Shown: positions 8,941 to 18,133, numbered from the stretch's first letter. The stretch: 52,809 bases of DNA from an uncultured Bacteroidota bacterium (GCA_902826165.1 CADEDV010000002.1:83768-136576), one strand, 5' to 3'. Notes: a model not told the origin generated them from the letters alone. Made by a program: numbers and translations.

Positions 8941-10284
8941 TTATTGGAAATAGCTCAGTTTCAGTTCCACCCTGCGGTTCTTGGTACGGCCTGCAGCTGT
9001 TTTGTTATCAGCGATCGGCATTGTTTCCCCATGTCCGGCAGAAGTGATGCGGCTTTCGTCAACACCTTTGCTGACGAGGTAAGTTCTTACAGCAGCAGCA
9101 CGGTTGTCACTCAGTTTCTGGTTCAGTTCATCCTTACCTACATTATCCGTATGACCGTCGATAGCCAGTTTCATTTCAGGATTCTCTTTCATGATCTTCA
9201 CTACTTCGTTCAGGCCTTTGAATGATTTAGGCTGCAGTTTAGCACTACCTGTAACAAACAGGATACTATTCGCTGCCACATCCACTTTCTTCTTCACTTC
9301 CTCAGAGATAACAGGGCAACCCTGGTTCTCAGCAGGACCCGCTAATGTGGGGCATTTATCTTCTTCATCGTTTACACCATCTTTATCGCCATCCGGAACA
9401 GGGCAACCCTGGTAACGGGCAACACCGGGAACTGTAGGGCATTTATCTTCTTCATCATTGATACCATCTTTATCGGTATCAGGAATAGGACATCCCTGGT
9501 ATTTAGCCAGACCCGGAACAGTGGGACATTTATCTTCTTCATCATTGATACCATCTTTGTCGGTATCAGGGATAGGACAACCCTGGTATTTGGCCAAACC
9601 TTTCACCGTTGGGCATTTATCTTCATTATCAATGATACCATCGCCGTCTGTATCAGCAGGAGGAGGTGGTGGTGGCGGAGGTATTACTTTGGGTTCTTTC
9701 TTTTTACCAATAGAACCGGCAATACCGATGCTGTTTTGAAAATGATAGTTTGATGTTTCGCTGGTAACCGGCACCCTGTATTGTGAAGTAATGAACAGGT
9801 GGGCTTCATCGTAAAAATTCACTTTCATACCTAATCCAAGCGGCATAAAAGCTCCCCAGTATTTACCATACATATGGCCGCCGATACCGGCGATGATATA
9901 CGGTTGCAACCAGTATTTTTCAGAAACCATTTTCAGATTGACAGCTGCATTAGCTTCCATCAGGAACCTGTCATTTGTAAAAGCCGGCTTATTGGGGAAT
10001 GGATAACGTACGAACGAGCCACCCAAGGATGCCGCAAAGTCAATATGCTTTTTTAACCCTTTGAAGTAATGTAAAGAAAGGCCGGGAGACATTTCACGGA
10101 ATTTTGCCCATCCTTTATCCCTGAAGACCTGTGCCAGGGAAGTAGTACGGATTTTTTGAGCAGTCTGAAAGTCGTTGAGGAAAAAACTGATACCAATAGC
10201 AGGTTGTCTGATCTCATCATCCTGTGCGTTAGTAGCAGGTGCCATCAGGTATATAGCAAGGCATACAGCTAGTATCTTCTTCAT
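8941..10284 (-). CDS. OmpA family outer-membrane protein with thrombospondin type 3 repeats
   Basis: About 447 residues from the ATG at 10284, where a signal peptide starts (MKKILAVCLAIYL, cleavage after TNA). An N-terminal beta-barrel-like region of about 190 residues leads to a proline run. Four Asp-rich TSP3 repeats of the form DTDKDGINDEEDKCPT follow; these bind calcium in known members. The C-terminal OmpA domain contains the peptidoglycan-binding Asp and Arg (DGHTDNVG, NRAAAVRTYL, RTKNRRVEL). It probably tethers the outer membrane to peptidoglycan. Its own promoter is likely at 10312-10319. Confidence 0.92.
   Translation of the reverse strand: MKKILAVCLAIYLMAPATNAQDDEIRQPAIGISFFLNDFQTAQKIRTTSLAQVFRDKGWAKFREMSPGLSLHYFKGLKKHIDFAASLGGSFVRYPFPNKPAFTNDRFLMEANAAVNLKMVSEKYWLQPYIIAGIGGHMYGKYWGAFMPLGLGMKVNFYDEAHLFITSQYRVPVTSETSNYHFQNSIGIAGSIGKKKEPKVIPPPPPPPPADTDGDGIIDNEDKCPTVKGLAKYQGCPIPDTDKDGINDEEDKCPTVPGLAKYQGCPIPDTDKDGINDEEDKCPTVPGVARYQGCPVPDGDKDGVNDEEDKCPTLAGPAENQGCPVISEEVKKKVDVAANSILFVTGSAKLQPKSFKGLNEVVKIMKENPEMKLAIDGHTDNVGKDELNQKLSDNRAAAVRTYLVSKGVDESRITSAGHGETMPIADNKTAAGRTKNRRVELKLSYFQ
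9311..9654 (-). repeat. Tandem coding repeat for four TSP3 calcium-binding units
   Basis: The DNA holds four in-frame copies of an 87-base unit encoding DxDxDGxxDxxDxCPT followed by a CP/QGCP linker. The two central copies are nearly identical in DNA as well as protein, which points to recent duplication and a capacity to change copy number by recombination. Confidence 0.85.
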
Positions 10285-10311
10285 AAAGAGATAGTTTGGT
10301 TTTAAACTGAG

Positions 10312-10319
10312 CAAAAATA
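10312..10319 (-). promoter_or_regulatory. -7 promoter element (TATTTTTG) of the OmpA gene
   Basis: An exact match to TAnnTTTG, 27 bases before the ATG. I could not find a convincing -33 TTG. Confidence 0.4.
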
Positions 10320-10367
10320 ACGGGTATGTTCTATTCCCTAAAATAAATTATTTGCTTCATATCCACC

Positions 10368-12104
10368 CTATTGGAGGGTCTTTTTTTCAGCAATTGCCAC
10401 TGTTTTATCGGCTATTCCCGGACCGGCTGCAAAATACCTTTGCCGGAGCATTTTGTCCTCCCCATATATATCATCATAAAAGGCGATGCCGCCGGGTTTC
10501 CCTTCACAGGTAAAATAGCGGATATAAACAGGCAGCCTGTTCTTTATGGGTATACTGTGTTTTTCCTTTCTTTTCAACCAGGCGCCCATGGAATCAAGCA
10601 AAGCGACTTTACCATTGGTTTCCTGCCTGTCTTTACGGATAATATAATCAGCCAGTTTTTGCCATTCCTGCACCCGGACACAACCGTGGCTAAACGTCCG
10701 TACCACCTGGCCAAATAAGGAACGCTGGTTGGTATCATGCAGGTAAACCGCATATTTATTGGGAAAATTGAACTTCAGTACACCCAGGGCATTGGCATCG
10801 CCGCTACCCTGAACCACCCGGTAAGGAATGCCTTTGGAGTATTTTGACCAGTCCACCGTATAGGGATCCACTTCCTCCCCGTTCTTATCCACGAGGCTAA
10901 AGCCTTTTTTGGCCAAGTAACCGGGGTTTCGTTTTACAGCTGGTAATATTTCTTTCACAATAATGCTGGTAGGAACCGTCCATTGCGGGTAGGTGATAAT
11001 TTCAGATACAGCACTATTAAGCACCGGAGTACGGGTGATCGCTTTACCACAAACGATTTTGGAAGTAAGCTTCACCGAATCCTTCTCCTGCACTTTCATT
11101 GAAAAAGAAGGCAGGTTAACCCAGATATATCGTTCGGGCATTTTGGGCGGCAGCATTTTATACCGGTCCATAGTAATAGCAATGCTGTAAAACTTGTCTT
11201 CATCGGAGGTATTCAACATTCTTATTGTACCCTCTCCTGCTTTCCCGTCAACCGTGATGTGTTTTTGCTTTTGAAATTTCTTTACTGCTGCGGCCAGTTC
11301 CAGCGAATCAGCTTGTGTGCTGTCATTGGCAAGATAACCTCCCTCCAATAGCCTTTTCTGTAACAGCACTTTGAAACCGGCGTCTTTAGATGATGGCAAC
11401 CTCGTATATTGCTTATAATCGGCACTGTCTAAAAATTGCTGAATCCCGGCTTTTAATAACTGGTATCCTTCGTGCTGCGGCTCCAGTGCTGCGATAATGG
11501 ATGCTAAAGAATTTCCTTTTTGCAAAGCCTCCAGTTGCTGTATGTAAAATTGGTCTGCCAGTATGGTGTCCTTTCGTAGCGATATACTGTCGTTGGGAAG
11601 ACGTCCCAGTTTCACATCCTTGATGATATGAAAAAAAGCATTGGTCAGCAACAGATCGGCTGTTGACCATAAAGCAGCATCCCTTCTTGCTGATTTGGAA
11701 AGACTATCCTGCAAAAATTGCTGATTGATTGAATCAAGGATACTAAAATAATAGTGGGCGGGGAATAACCCGTAGAGTTTTGCCTTGCTAACCAGTTGCA
11801 GCAGCGAATCTCCCTGTGCATTCCATTGCTCTTTACTGCTCCATACAGCAACAAACTGGTTTTTGTCGTACACTTGTTTTACGAGGCCGGCGTTAAATAA
11901 AGGAACAGAATCATTCAGGTGGCCTTTGTTAGCTGCGGCGTATTCCAGCAGCTGCCGGATATTACCGGTTACTTTTTCTTCCAGTTGTTCGGGTGTACTG
12001 GCAATATCACTTCCCGGCGGATGCTTGGTATTGCCGCAGGCTGATAACAGCATCAATAACAACAGTAAAGGGATGAAGGAATACGGAGCGTTCATTTTGT
12101 GCAT
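10368..12104 (-). CDS. L,D-transpeptidase lipoprotein (YkuD domain, LdtD/YcbB-like)
   Basis: A 578-residue lipoprotein. The lipobox L-S-A-C puts the lipidated Cys at residue 23, after a run of Leu. A helical scaffold domain is followed by a peptidoglycan-binding segment around residues 270-300 (AVKKFQKQKHITVDGKAG). The YkuD catalytic domain comes next, with S-H-G-C-V-R and catalytic Cys475. Such enzymes make 3-3 crosslinks or attach proteins to peptidoglycan. The domain order is that of the long LdtD-type enzymes. The ATG at 12095 is an alternative start. It lies next to the OmpA gene on the same strand, so both act at the cell wall. Confidence 0.9.
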   Translation of the reverse strand: MHKMNAPYSFIPLLLLLMLLSACGNTKHPPGSDIASTPEQLEEKVTGNIRQLLEYAAANKGHLNDSVPLFNAGLVKQVYDKNQFVAVWSSKEQWNAQGDSLLQLVSKAKLYGLFPAHYYFSILDSINQQFLQDSLSKSARRDAALWSTADLLLTNAFFHIIKDVKLGRLPNDSISLRKDTILADQFYIQQLEALQKGNSLASIIAALEPQHEGYQLLKAGIQQFLDSADYKQYTRLPSSKDAGFKVLLQKRLLEGGYLANDSTQADSLELAAAVKKFQKQKHITVDGKAGEGTIRMLNTSDEDKFYSIAITMDRYKMLPPKMPERYIWVNLPSFSMKVQEKDSVKLTSKIVCGKAITRTPVLNSAVSEIITYPQWTVPTSIIVKEILPAVKRNPGYLAKKGFSLVDKNGEEVDPYTVDWSKYSKGIPYRVVQGSGDANALGVLKFNFPNKYAVYLHDTNQRSLFGQVVRTFSHGCVRVQEWQKLADYIIRKDRQETNGKVALLDSMGAWLKRKEKHSIPIKNRLPVYIRYFTCEGKPGGIAFYDDIYGEDKMLRQRYFAAGPGIADKTVAIAEKKTLQ

Positions 12105-12171
12105 AAGGAAACAATGGTATAATGGTAATAGCCGAATTTACACTAATTTTCAAGGAATCATTTAACTGGTT

Positions 12172-12279
12172 ATGCCAAACAAAATAGGAAATCCTTTCTG
12201 CATTTACCTGCTGATCCTTATCATTTTTTCAATTGCCCCTGTCGGCTCGATAACTGTACAGAAAATTTTTAACCACTGA
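12172..12279 (+). CDS. Possible small hydrophobic peptide (35 codons)
   Basis: An ATG-started frame of 35 codons ends 10 bases before the next gene. It contains one hydrophobic, Ile-rich segment (FCIYLLILIIFSIAPV) that would make a single membrane helix. It could be a small membrane protein, a translated upstream ORF or chance. No ribosome binding site or clear promoter supports it. Confidence 0.25.
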   Translation: MPNKIGNPFCIYLLILIIFSIAPVGSITVQKIFNH

Positions 12280-12289
12280 AGCCATCATT

Positions 12290-12961
12290 ATGAGTATCAC
12301 ACAGGCTATTCTGAGGTTGCTTTCTTTCCGGATCAGTAAAGAAGAGATGTTTGGCTTTACTAAAAACCATTTTATAGCCGGCTTAACGGGCACCTGGCTG
12401 GTGGGTATAGGACGTTATTGGGATGATCCTGGGGCAAGCACTTTACAACATGCAGGATTAGGCTCCGTAATTTATATTTTTTGTTTATCCGCCTTTGTTT
12501 GGCTGATCATTCTTCCTTTCAAAGTGGAAAAATGGAAATATTTCAACGTAGTTACTTTTATAAGCCTGACTTCTTTTCCAGCCTTGTTGTATGCTATACC
12601 GGTTGAAAGATTTTTCCCGCTGGACACAGCCGCAAGGATAAATGTCTGGTTCCTGGCAATAGTAGCTTCCTGGAGATTAGCACTACTGTTTCAGTTCATG
12701 AAAAGATATTGTGATTTCCCGGGTTATATTGTTACTGCAGTGACATTACTGCCGGTCTGTCTTATCATAAATGTACTAAGCTTATTGAACCTAGAAAGAG
12801 CTGTATTTGAGATCATGGGTGGTGTGCGGGAGAAAACGGCTAATGATAGTGCTTATGTTGTTCTCCTAATAATAACTACTATCTCTTATATTTTTATTCT
12901 CCCGCTGATCATTACCTATATAATAGGAATTGCCAATTACCGGAAGAAAAACGGGTCATAG
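12290..12961 (+). CDS. Polytopic membrane protein of unknown function
   Basis: This 223-residue protein has about six hydrophobic segments spread over its length (for example SVIYIFCLSAFVWLIILPF and YVVLLIITTISYIFILPL). There is a conserved-looking W-L-V-G-I-G-R-Y-W-D-D turn near residue 40. The topology resembles small Yip1-like or DUF membrane proteins, but I do not recognise a family. Its end overlaps the convergent DUF952 gene by 6 bases. No terminator is visible. Confidence 0.65.
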   Translation: MSITQAILRLLSFRISKEEMFGFTKNHFIAGLTGTWLVGIGRYWDDPGASTLQHAGLGSVIYIFCLSAFVWLIILPFKVEKWKYFNVVTFISLTSFPALLYAIPVERFFPLDTAARINVWFLAIVASWRLALLFQFMKRYCDFPGYIVTAVTLLPVCLIINVLSLLNLERAVFEIMGGVREKTANDSAYVVLLIITTISYIFILPLIITYIIGIANYRKKNGS

Positions 12962-13255
12962 TTCTATCACCTCCGTCACGGAACCTGTATTAATCGTTCC
13001 ATATACATGCGGAAAAGTATCTTGGGTGGACGGCGACCAGTCGAACACAAACTTACTTGTGAGCTTATCCGTATCAATGACAAGTTTCACGAGGTCAGTT
13101 TTACCCGCATAATATCTTTCCAGCACACCAGCTACCTGGTGATCCTGTGAGCAATGGATAAATCCTTCATCCTGTAAAGAAGGAGCTTCGTAAAAACCGT
13201 TTTCTTTTGCTGCATTCCATTCCGTGGCTGTAGTTACATGATAGATGATTGGCAT
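12956..13255 (-). CDS. DUF952 domain protein
   Basis: A 99-residue single-domain protein with the family pattern I-Y-H-V-T near the start, then W...A...G-F-Y, G-F-I-H-C-S and a C-terminal F-P-H-V-Y-G. DUF952 proteins are widespread and uncharacterised. The H-x-T and F-I-H-x-S elements recall ADP-ribosyltransferase-like folds, a resemblance I state from memory. It starts 24 bases after aroC on the same strand, so it is probably the last gene of the aromatic transcript. Confidence 0.8.
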   Translation of the reverse strand: MPIIYHVTTATEWNAAKENGFYEAPSLQDEGFIHCSQDHQVAGVLERYYAGKTDLVKLVIDTDKLTSKFVFDWSPSTQDTFPHVYGTINTGSVTEVIEL

Positions 13256-13279
13256 AATCGTTAGATGATTTCAGGAAGG

Positions 13280-14275
13280 TCAGGAAACGACCCGTTTAAT
13301 TTGTTGTTCGAGTAATAGAAAGTCGAGTAAGGTAACCGCCGTTGCCGCCTCCAGGATAACTGGTGCTCTTAAGGCCACGCAAAGATCATGACGGCCTTTC
13401 ACCGAGAAATTCTCTGCCTGCCCTGTTTCCCAGTTCAGGCTGTTTTGTTCTTTGGGAGTTGAAGCTGTTGGTTTTATGGCAATGCGGAATACTAATTCAT
13501 TACCGTTGCTGATGCCGCCCACCACGCCACCGGCATGATTGGTTCTTGTTTTACCGTCCATATTTTCAATGGCATCATTATGCTGTGAGCCAAACATGTT
13601 GGCTGCGGCAAATCCGGTTCCGAATTCAATACCTTTTACGGCAGGAATAGCAAAAGCAATATGAGCAATCTGAGATTCGACTGAATCAAAAAAGGGTTCC
13701 CCTAAACCAACCGGCAATCCATTGACACGGCATTCCACCAACCCCCCCACCGAATCTTTTGCATCAATGGCTTTTTGTAATCCTTTCTCCAGGTCGGCCT
13801 CTCCTCCTATTTCTGTAACAGCGGCACGGATAGTGATACCCTGCATTAGTTTCTTAGCAATAGCACCGGCAGCCACCAAACCAGTTGTCAGTCTTGCACT
13901 GAAATGACCACCGCCGCGGTAATCTTCCTGCCCGCCGTATTTTTGATGCGCCACCCAATCAGCATGACCGGGGCGTGGAATGCTTCTTTGTTTATTGTAA
14001 TCTTCGCTGCGGGTATTATTATTTTCAAACAGGATCATTATCGGTGCCCCGGTTGTTTTACCGTTGAACAAACCGCTTTTGAAAAATGGATAATCAGCTT
14101 CCTGCCGGGGCGTAGTGCCTTTTTGTTTGCCGCCTTTTCTTCTCTCCAGGTCAGTTAACAGGTCCTCTTCGGATAAGGATAAACCAGCCGGGCATCCGTC
14201 AATAACAATTCCAACGGATTCGCCATGCGATTCGCCAAAAATGTGTACCCGGAATATGCGGCCGAATGAGTTCAA
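13280..14275 (-). CDS. aroC: Chorismate synthase
   Basis: This converts 5-enolpyruvylshikimate-3-phosphate to chorismate with reduced FMN, the last common step of aromatic synthesis. The signatures are present: F-G-E-S-H-G-E-S-V-G at residues 13-22, then R-P-G-H-A-D, G-G-G-H-F-S-A-R, and near the C-terminus R-H-D-L-C-V-A-L-R-A-P. At 331 residues it is somewhat shorter than the E. coli enzyme (361) but all motifs are intact. Only 2 bases separate it from aroA, so they are co-transcribed and probably coupled. Confidence 0.96.
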   Translation of the reverse strand: MNSFGRIFRVHIFGESHGESVGIVIDGCPAGLSLSEEDLLTDLERRKGGKQKGTTPRQEADYPFFKSGLFNGKTTGAPIMILFENNNTRSEDYNKQRSIPRPGHADWVAHQKYGGQEDYRGGGHFSARLTTGLVAAGAIAKKLMQGITIRAAVTEIGGEADLEKGLQKAIDAKDSVGGLVECRVNGLPVGLGEPFFDSVESQIAHIAFAIPAVKGIEFGTGFAAANMFGSQHNDAIENMDGKTRTNHAGGVVGGISNGNELVFRIAIKPTASTPKEQNSLNWETGQAENFSVKGRHDLCVALRAPVILEAATAVTLLDFLLLEQQIKRVVS

Positions 14276-14277
14276 GT

Positions 14278-15570
14278 TTATAAGTTAAAATGTTGGTAAG
14301 GTAAAGATACAGATGCGCCAAGAGATTTCAGATCATTATAAAAATCGGGATAAGATTTATTGACGGCCTGTGCTTCTTCAATTACCATTTCACTATCGGC
14401 TCTTAATCCTGCCACAGCACAAGCCATCGCAATGCGGTGGTCATGATGTGAATGCACATCGGCACCTTTCACTTTTGCAGTTCCGTGGATGATCATATCA
14501 TCTCCCTCCAGGTCAATGGTCACTCCCATTTTATCAAATTCATCCTGCAAGGTCAATGCCCGGTTGCTTTCTTTATGTGCTAAACGGGACACCCCTTTGA
14601 TCGTTGTCTTTCCTTTGCAATAAGCGGCTAAGGCCACCAGCGGCGGAAAGAGGTCCGGGCAATCTGTGGCATCAAAATAAAAACCGGTCATGGCCGATTG
14701 GTGTATCCTGATCCCCTTGGCTTCAATAGCAATACCGGCATTGGCAGCCATCAATGCATCCACAATAGCTTTGTCGGCCTGGGTGGAGGTTAAGTCAAGT
14801 CCATTGACCATAATGGGTCCTGCAATGGCACCAGCCACCAGCAAAAAGGCACCGCCGCTCCAGTCACCTTCTACGGTGTAGTTATGAGTCAGTAATCCGG
14901 AGCCGGAAGTTGATTCATCAAACCAGAATTCTTCATAATTCCGGTTCTCCGGCACTTTCAACCCAAACTCCTTCATTACTGATAAGGTAAGATCGATATA
15001 GGGTTTGCTCTTCAGGTCTTTTACTTTTATGGAAACATTGGATGCCCCTGCAGCAGCATAGGCCATCAACAAACCCGTTAAGAATTGAGAACTTAATGAA
15101 CCATCCACTTCTATATTAGTTGGCACTAATGGCCCTTGTATGACCAGTGGAAGTTTCCCGCCCTGGCTTTTTACTTTTACATTCAGCTTCGGCAATATTT
15201 CATCAAAGAAATCCATTGGTCTTGTTACCAGGCTGCCGGAACCGTTAATTGTAATTTCTTTATTACTCAGTGCCGCAAGTGGTGTGAACATGCGGATGCT
15301 CAAACCGCTTTCGCCACAATTGATAGTTGTATCAACAGGGTCCACACCCCCGCTTTCTATAGTCCATACTCCATTCTCCAATGCTGCTTTTGCTCCCAGT
15401 CGCTGGATTATATCGAGAGCTGCTTTATCATCATTACTGTGACCGGGATTGTGCAACTGTGAAATTCCATTAACCAGCAAGGCTGCTGCACAGGCTCTTT
15501 GCATTGAACTCTTGGATGCCGGTGCCTGTATGGCTCCTTTTAATTGCGACGGATTGATTGTAGCTATCAT
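14278..15570 (-). CDS. aroA: 5-enolpyruvylshikimate-3-phosphate synthase
   Basis: A 430-residue cytoplasmic enzyme of the shikimate pathway. It shows the substrate-binding segments A-S-K-S-S-M-Q-R near residue 18, N-C-G-E-S-G-L-S-I-R, S-S-Q-F-L-T-G-L and the C-terminal D-H-R-I-A-M-A-C. It produces the substrate of AroC, the next gene. Its ATG overlaps the stop of the upstream small gene by 4 bases (ATGA-type), so its translation is coupled to that non-aromatic passenger. Confidence 0.95.
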   Translation of the reverse strand: MIATINPSQLKGAIQAPASKSSMQRACAAALLVNGISQLHNPGHSNDDKAALDIIQRLGAKAALENGVWTIESGGVDPVDTTINCGESGLSIRMFTPLAALSNKEITINGSGSLVTRPMDFFDEILPKLNVKVKSQGGKLPLVIQGPLVPTNIEVDGSLSSQFLTGLLMAYAAAGASNVSIKVKDLKSKPYIDLTLSVMKEFGLKVPENRNYEEFWFDESTSGSGLLTHNYTVEGDWSGGAFLLVAGAIAGPIMVNGLDLTSTQADKAIVDALMAANAGIAIEAKGIRIHQSAMTGFYFDATDCPDLFPPLVALAAYCKGKTTIKGVSRLAHKESNRALTLQDEFDKMGVTIDLEGDDMIIHGTAKVKGADVHSHHDHRIAMACAVAGLRADSEMVIEEAQAVNKSYPDFYNDLKSLGASVSLPYQHFNL

Positions 15571-15920
15571 TTATTTTCTTTGTAAAACTCCTTAGTTAAT
15601 TCGATTAATCCAATTATGTGATCATTAAACTCTTCAAGTTCGTCAGCAGGAATCCATAATTCATCATGAATTATTCCTCCAACATTTTGAACTTCGAATT
15701 TCTGAATATAACTTTTATCAACATGAAACTTTGTTACAAATCCTGAACCGTATGCCGGAACATTCCATTCCACATTTATTTGAATTGCATATTCCTCATT
15801 CATTACAGGATAAAAAATAGGTTGTTCAGGCAGGCGGGGAGGAAATTTTTTCCAGCCAGACTCTTTAATCAACTCCAACTCCTTAGCTCCAACCGGACGG
15901 AATAAAACGATAGTTTCCAT
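15567..15920 (-). CDS. Small conserved protein (database label ADP-ribosylation/crystallin J1, function unknown)
   Basis: About 117 residues from the ATG at 15920; a longer TTG start is unlikely. The pattern L-F-R-P-V-G-A-K-E-L-E-L, W-K-K-F-P-P-R-L-P-E-Q-P-I-F-Y-P-V and G-G-I-I-H-D-E-L-W-I-P matches a small bacterial family that, as I recall, often carries that label. It is far too short to be an ADP-ribosylglycohydrolase, so the label should not be taken as function. It sits between aroB (1-base gap) and aroA (4-base overlap), in DNA that looks more AT-rich than aroA. It is an insertion into the pathway operon that kept tight coupling. Confidence 0.7.
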   Translation of the reverse strand: METIVLFRPVGAKELELIKESGWKKFPPRLPEQPIFYPVMNEEYAIQINVEWNVPAYGSGFVTKFHVDKSYIQKFEVQNVGGIIHDELWIPADELEEFNDHIIGLIELTKEFYKENK

Positions 15921-15921
15921 T

Positions 15922-16941
15922 TTATAAATCAATAATAATTTTCTCCAACTGCCCCATCGGAATACTCTTCACCACTCCCTTCCCGATTTTCTCTAATAAA
16001 ATATAATTCATTTCCTTCCGCTCCCGCTTCTTATCCATCTTCAGCACTTCCATTGCTTTTGTTTTGTTGAAAGAAGCATAGGTGGGCAAATTATATTTCT
16101 CCAGCAGATTTACCACTCTACCGGTTTGTTTGAAACCACTCAATTGTTCGGATACATGACAGGCATAGGTCATACCGATAGCTACAGCCTGCCCATGTGA
16201 TAATTCGTATTGATTTTCCAATGCATGACCCAGTGTATGACCAAAATTCAACAACCTTCTTTCCCCTTTTTCAAATTCATCCTGCTGCACCACTTTTATT
16301 TTGATCTGTGCATTGCGTTGCACCAGTTCACAGATGGCTGTCTTTTTGGTTTGATAGTTTTTAAATGAATTCGCTTCCAGCTCCCGGAACATAGCTGCAT
16401 CTTTGATACAGGCATGTTTAATAACTTCTGCAAACCCGTTTTCCCATTCTGCCTGTGGCAGGCTGTTGAGAAAAACCATATCATGCAAAATGAATTTCGG
16501 CTGCCTGATCACACCGACCATATTCTTATATACACCCACATCAATTCCGTTCTTACCACCAATGGACGCATCGACCAATGCAAGTAATGAAGTTGGAATA
16601 AATCCAAAAGCTATCCCCCGCATATACACCGCCGCCACATAACCGGTGATATCCGTGATCACACCCCCGCCCACACCAACGAGGGTGGTTTTCCGGTCGG
16701 CCTGCATAGTGATCAGTTGCTCGATCACCGCATCCACCGTAGCCTGCACTTTGAATTCTTCACCTGGTTTTAATACAATTGTATTCCAGCCTTTAAATCG
16801 TTTGGTATGTGCATTAAAAACATTTTCATCCGTGATCAGGATCGTATTGTTCTTATCCGTGATCTCTTTCAAATGACTGATCCCATACGCAAAATAGCAA
16901 TCAGTAGATGAACCCGAGAATTTGTACTTGATATGTTTCAT
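15922..16941 (-). CDS. aroB: 3-dehydroquinate synthase
   Basis: About 339 residues from the ATG at 16941. A longer frame would add 52 unlike residues, part of them from a palindromic repeat. It turns DAHP into 3-dehydroquinate with NAD+ and a divalent metal. The NAD-binding G-V-G-G-G-V-I-T-D segment, the active-site stretch around D-A-S-I-G-G-K-N-G-I-D, and metal ligands in E-V-I-K-H and F-G-H-T-L-G-H-A-L-E are visible. It follows the DAHP synthase gene across about 100 bases that contain a palindromic repeat. Confidence 0.95.
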   Translation of the reverse strand: MKHIKYKFSGSSTDCYFAYGISHLKEITDKNNTILITDENVFNAHTKRFKGWNTIVLKPGEEFKVQATVDAVIEQLITMQADRKTTLVGVGGGVITDITGYVAAVYMRGIAFGFIPTSLLALVDASIGGKNGIDVGVYKNMVGVIRQPKFILHDMVFLNSLPQAEWENGFAEVIKHACIKDAAMFRELEANSFKNYQTKKTAICELVQRNAQIKIKVVQQDEFEKGERRLLNFGHTLGHALENQYELSHGQAVAIGMTYACHVSEQLSGFKQTGRVVNLLEKYNLPTYASFNKTKAMEVLKMDKKRERKEMNYILLEKIGKGVVKSIPMGQLEKIIIDL

Positions 16942-17016
16942 TTTTGTTTCTTCGGAGAGACGACGATGTTTCTTCCCAGTTATTTTACTGTTCTGGCAAA
17001 CCGTGAACTGTTTAAA

Positions 17017-17047
17017 CCTGAGTTCCCCTTCAGGGGACAGGGGTTTA
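17017..17047. repeat. Short palindromic repeat at the 3' end of the DAHP synthase gene
   Basis: TCCCC-TTCA-GGGGA (17024-17037) is a perfect 5-bp stem set in a C/G-rich context that ends in CAGGGGTTTAG. The repeat supplies the stop codon of the neighbouring gene. Similar gene-edge palindromes occur at 19911 and 21844. It could also stabilise or end the mRNA. Confidence 0.5.
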
Positions 17048-18133
17048 GCTATCCAGCACCTTCTTCTGGTGATTGATACTTTCCATATGCACCGCATCCA
17101 GGTACTTCGTGATGAATTCCTTACTCAGCCCGATCTTCTCTCCCTTGGCACTGGCCCTTTCAATGATCTCGTTCCAGCGGTTCGTCTGCAGGATCGTAAT
17201 GTTATTATCTTTTTTATACTGCCCGATCTGTTCAGCGATCTTCATCCGCTGGCTCAGTATCTGCATCAGTTCATCATCCAGGTGGTTGATCTTTTGCCGT
17301 AATGCCTCCAGCGCTGCATGGTATTCATCTGAGTTCACATCTTCCCTTCTCCAGATAATCGAGTTCAGCATTTCTGCCAGCCGCTCAGGAGTTACCTGTT
17401 GTTTCGCATCACTCCAGGCATTATCCGGATCAATATGACTTTCGATCATCAGTCCGTCGTAATCGAGGTCAATTGCCCTTTGCATCACTTCCAGTAAAAT
17501 ATCGCGGCGGCCACAGATATGCGATGGATCATTGATGATCGGCATATTGGGATGTTTCAGTTTCATTTCAATGGCCAGGTGCCACATCGGTGCATTACGG
17601 TATTCATTGTTGCCGTAGGAACTGAAACCACGATGGATAAGACCGATCTGTTTGACACCGGCCCGGGCAATTCTTTCCACGGCACCACTCCATAATTCAA
17701 GATCAGGGTTAATCGGGTTTTTGATCATCACCGGCACATCAACACCCCGCAATGCATCAGCCACTTCCTGCACACTGAAAGGGTTCACCGTTGTCCTGGC
17801 ACCGATCCATAATACATCCACTTCAAAATTGAGGGCATCTTCTACTTGTTTGCCGGTAGCTACTTCCACAGTGGTGGGAAGACCGGTGAGTTTTTTGGCC
17901 TTTTGCAACCAGGGCAATCCTTTGGCACCAATCCCTTCAAACATGCCGGGTTTGGTACGGGGTTTCCAAATGCCGGCCCGGAGCATGTCCACTTTACCGG
18001 TAGCGGCCAGGCGTTGTGCTGTAGCCACTACCTGCTCTTCCGTTTCTGCACTGCAAGGCCCGCTGATGATCAACGGCCTTTTGTTCCATGCCTGCTGCAT
18101 GCTGTCTTTTGCGGTTTGTTCTGCTGTCTGCAT
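17045..18133 (-). CDS. Bifunctional 3-deoxy-7-phosphoheptulonate synthase / chorismate mutase
   Basis: A 362-residue fusion. Residues 1 to about 260 form a DAHP synthase (G-P-C-S-A-E, K-P-R-T-K-P, I-G-A-R-T-T, D-P-S-H, E-S-H-I-D), the committed first step of the shikimate pathway. Residues about 275-362 form a helical AroQ-type chorismate mutase (R-Q-K-I-N-H-L-D-D-E-L, Q-R-M-K-I-A-E-Q-I-G). This Bacteroidota arrangement joins the first step to the branch step leading to prephenate, and the mutase domain can act as the feedback sensor in related enzymes. The tyrA and pheA products upstream in the same transcript use that prephenate. Confidence 0.95.
   Translation of the reverse strand: MQTAEQTAKDSMQQAWNKRPLIISGPCSAETEEQVVATAQRLAATGKVDMLRAGIWKPRTKPGMFEGIGAKGLPWLQKAKKLTGLPTTVEVATGKQVEDALNFEVDVLWIGARTTVNPFSVQEVADALRGVDVPVMIKNPINPDLELWSGAVERIARAGVKQIGLIHRGFSSYGNNEYRNAPMWHLAIEMKLKHPNMPIINDPSHICGRRDILLEVMQRAIDLDYDGLMIESHIDPDNAWSDAKQQVTPERLAEMLNSIIWRREDVNSDEYHAALEALRQKINHLDDELMQILSQRMKIAEQIGQYKKDNNITILQTNRWNEIIERASAKGEKIGLSKEFITKYLDAVHMESINHQKKVLDS

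Noticed and set aside
9311..9654. CRISPR-like spaced repeats
   Set aside because: The repeats are in frame and encode TSP3 calcium-binding units.
16942..17097. N-terminal extension of AroB
   Set aside because: It adds 52 residues unlike the family, overlaps the DAHP synthase gene and includes repeat sequence. The ATG at 16941 fits.
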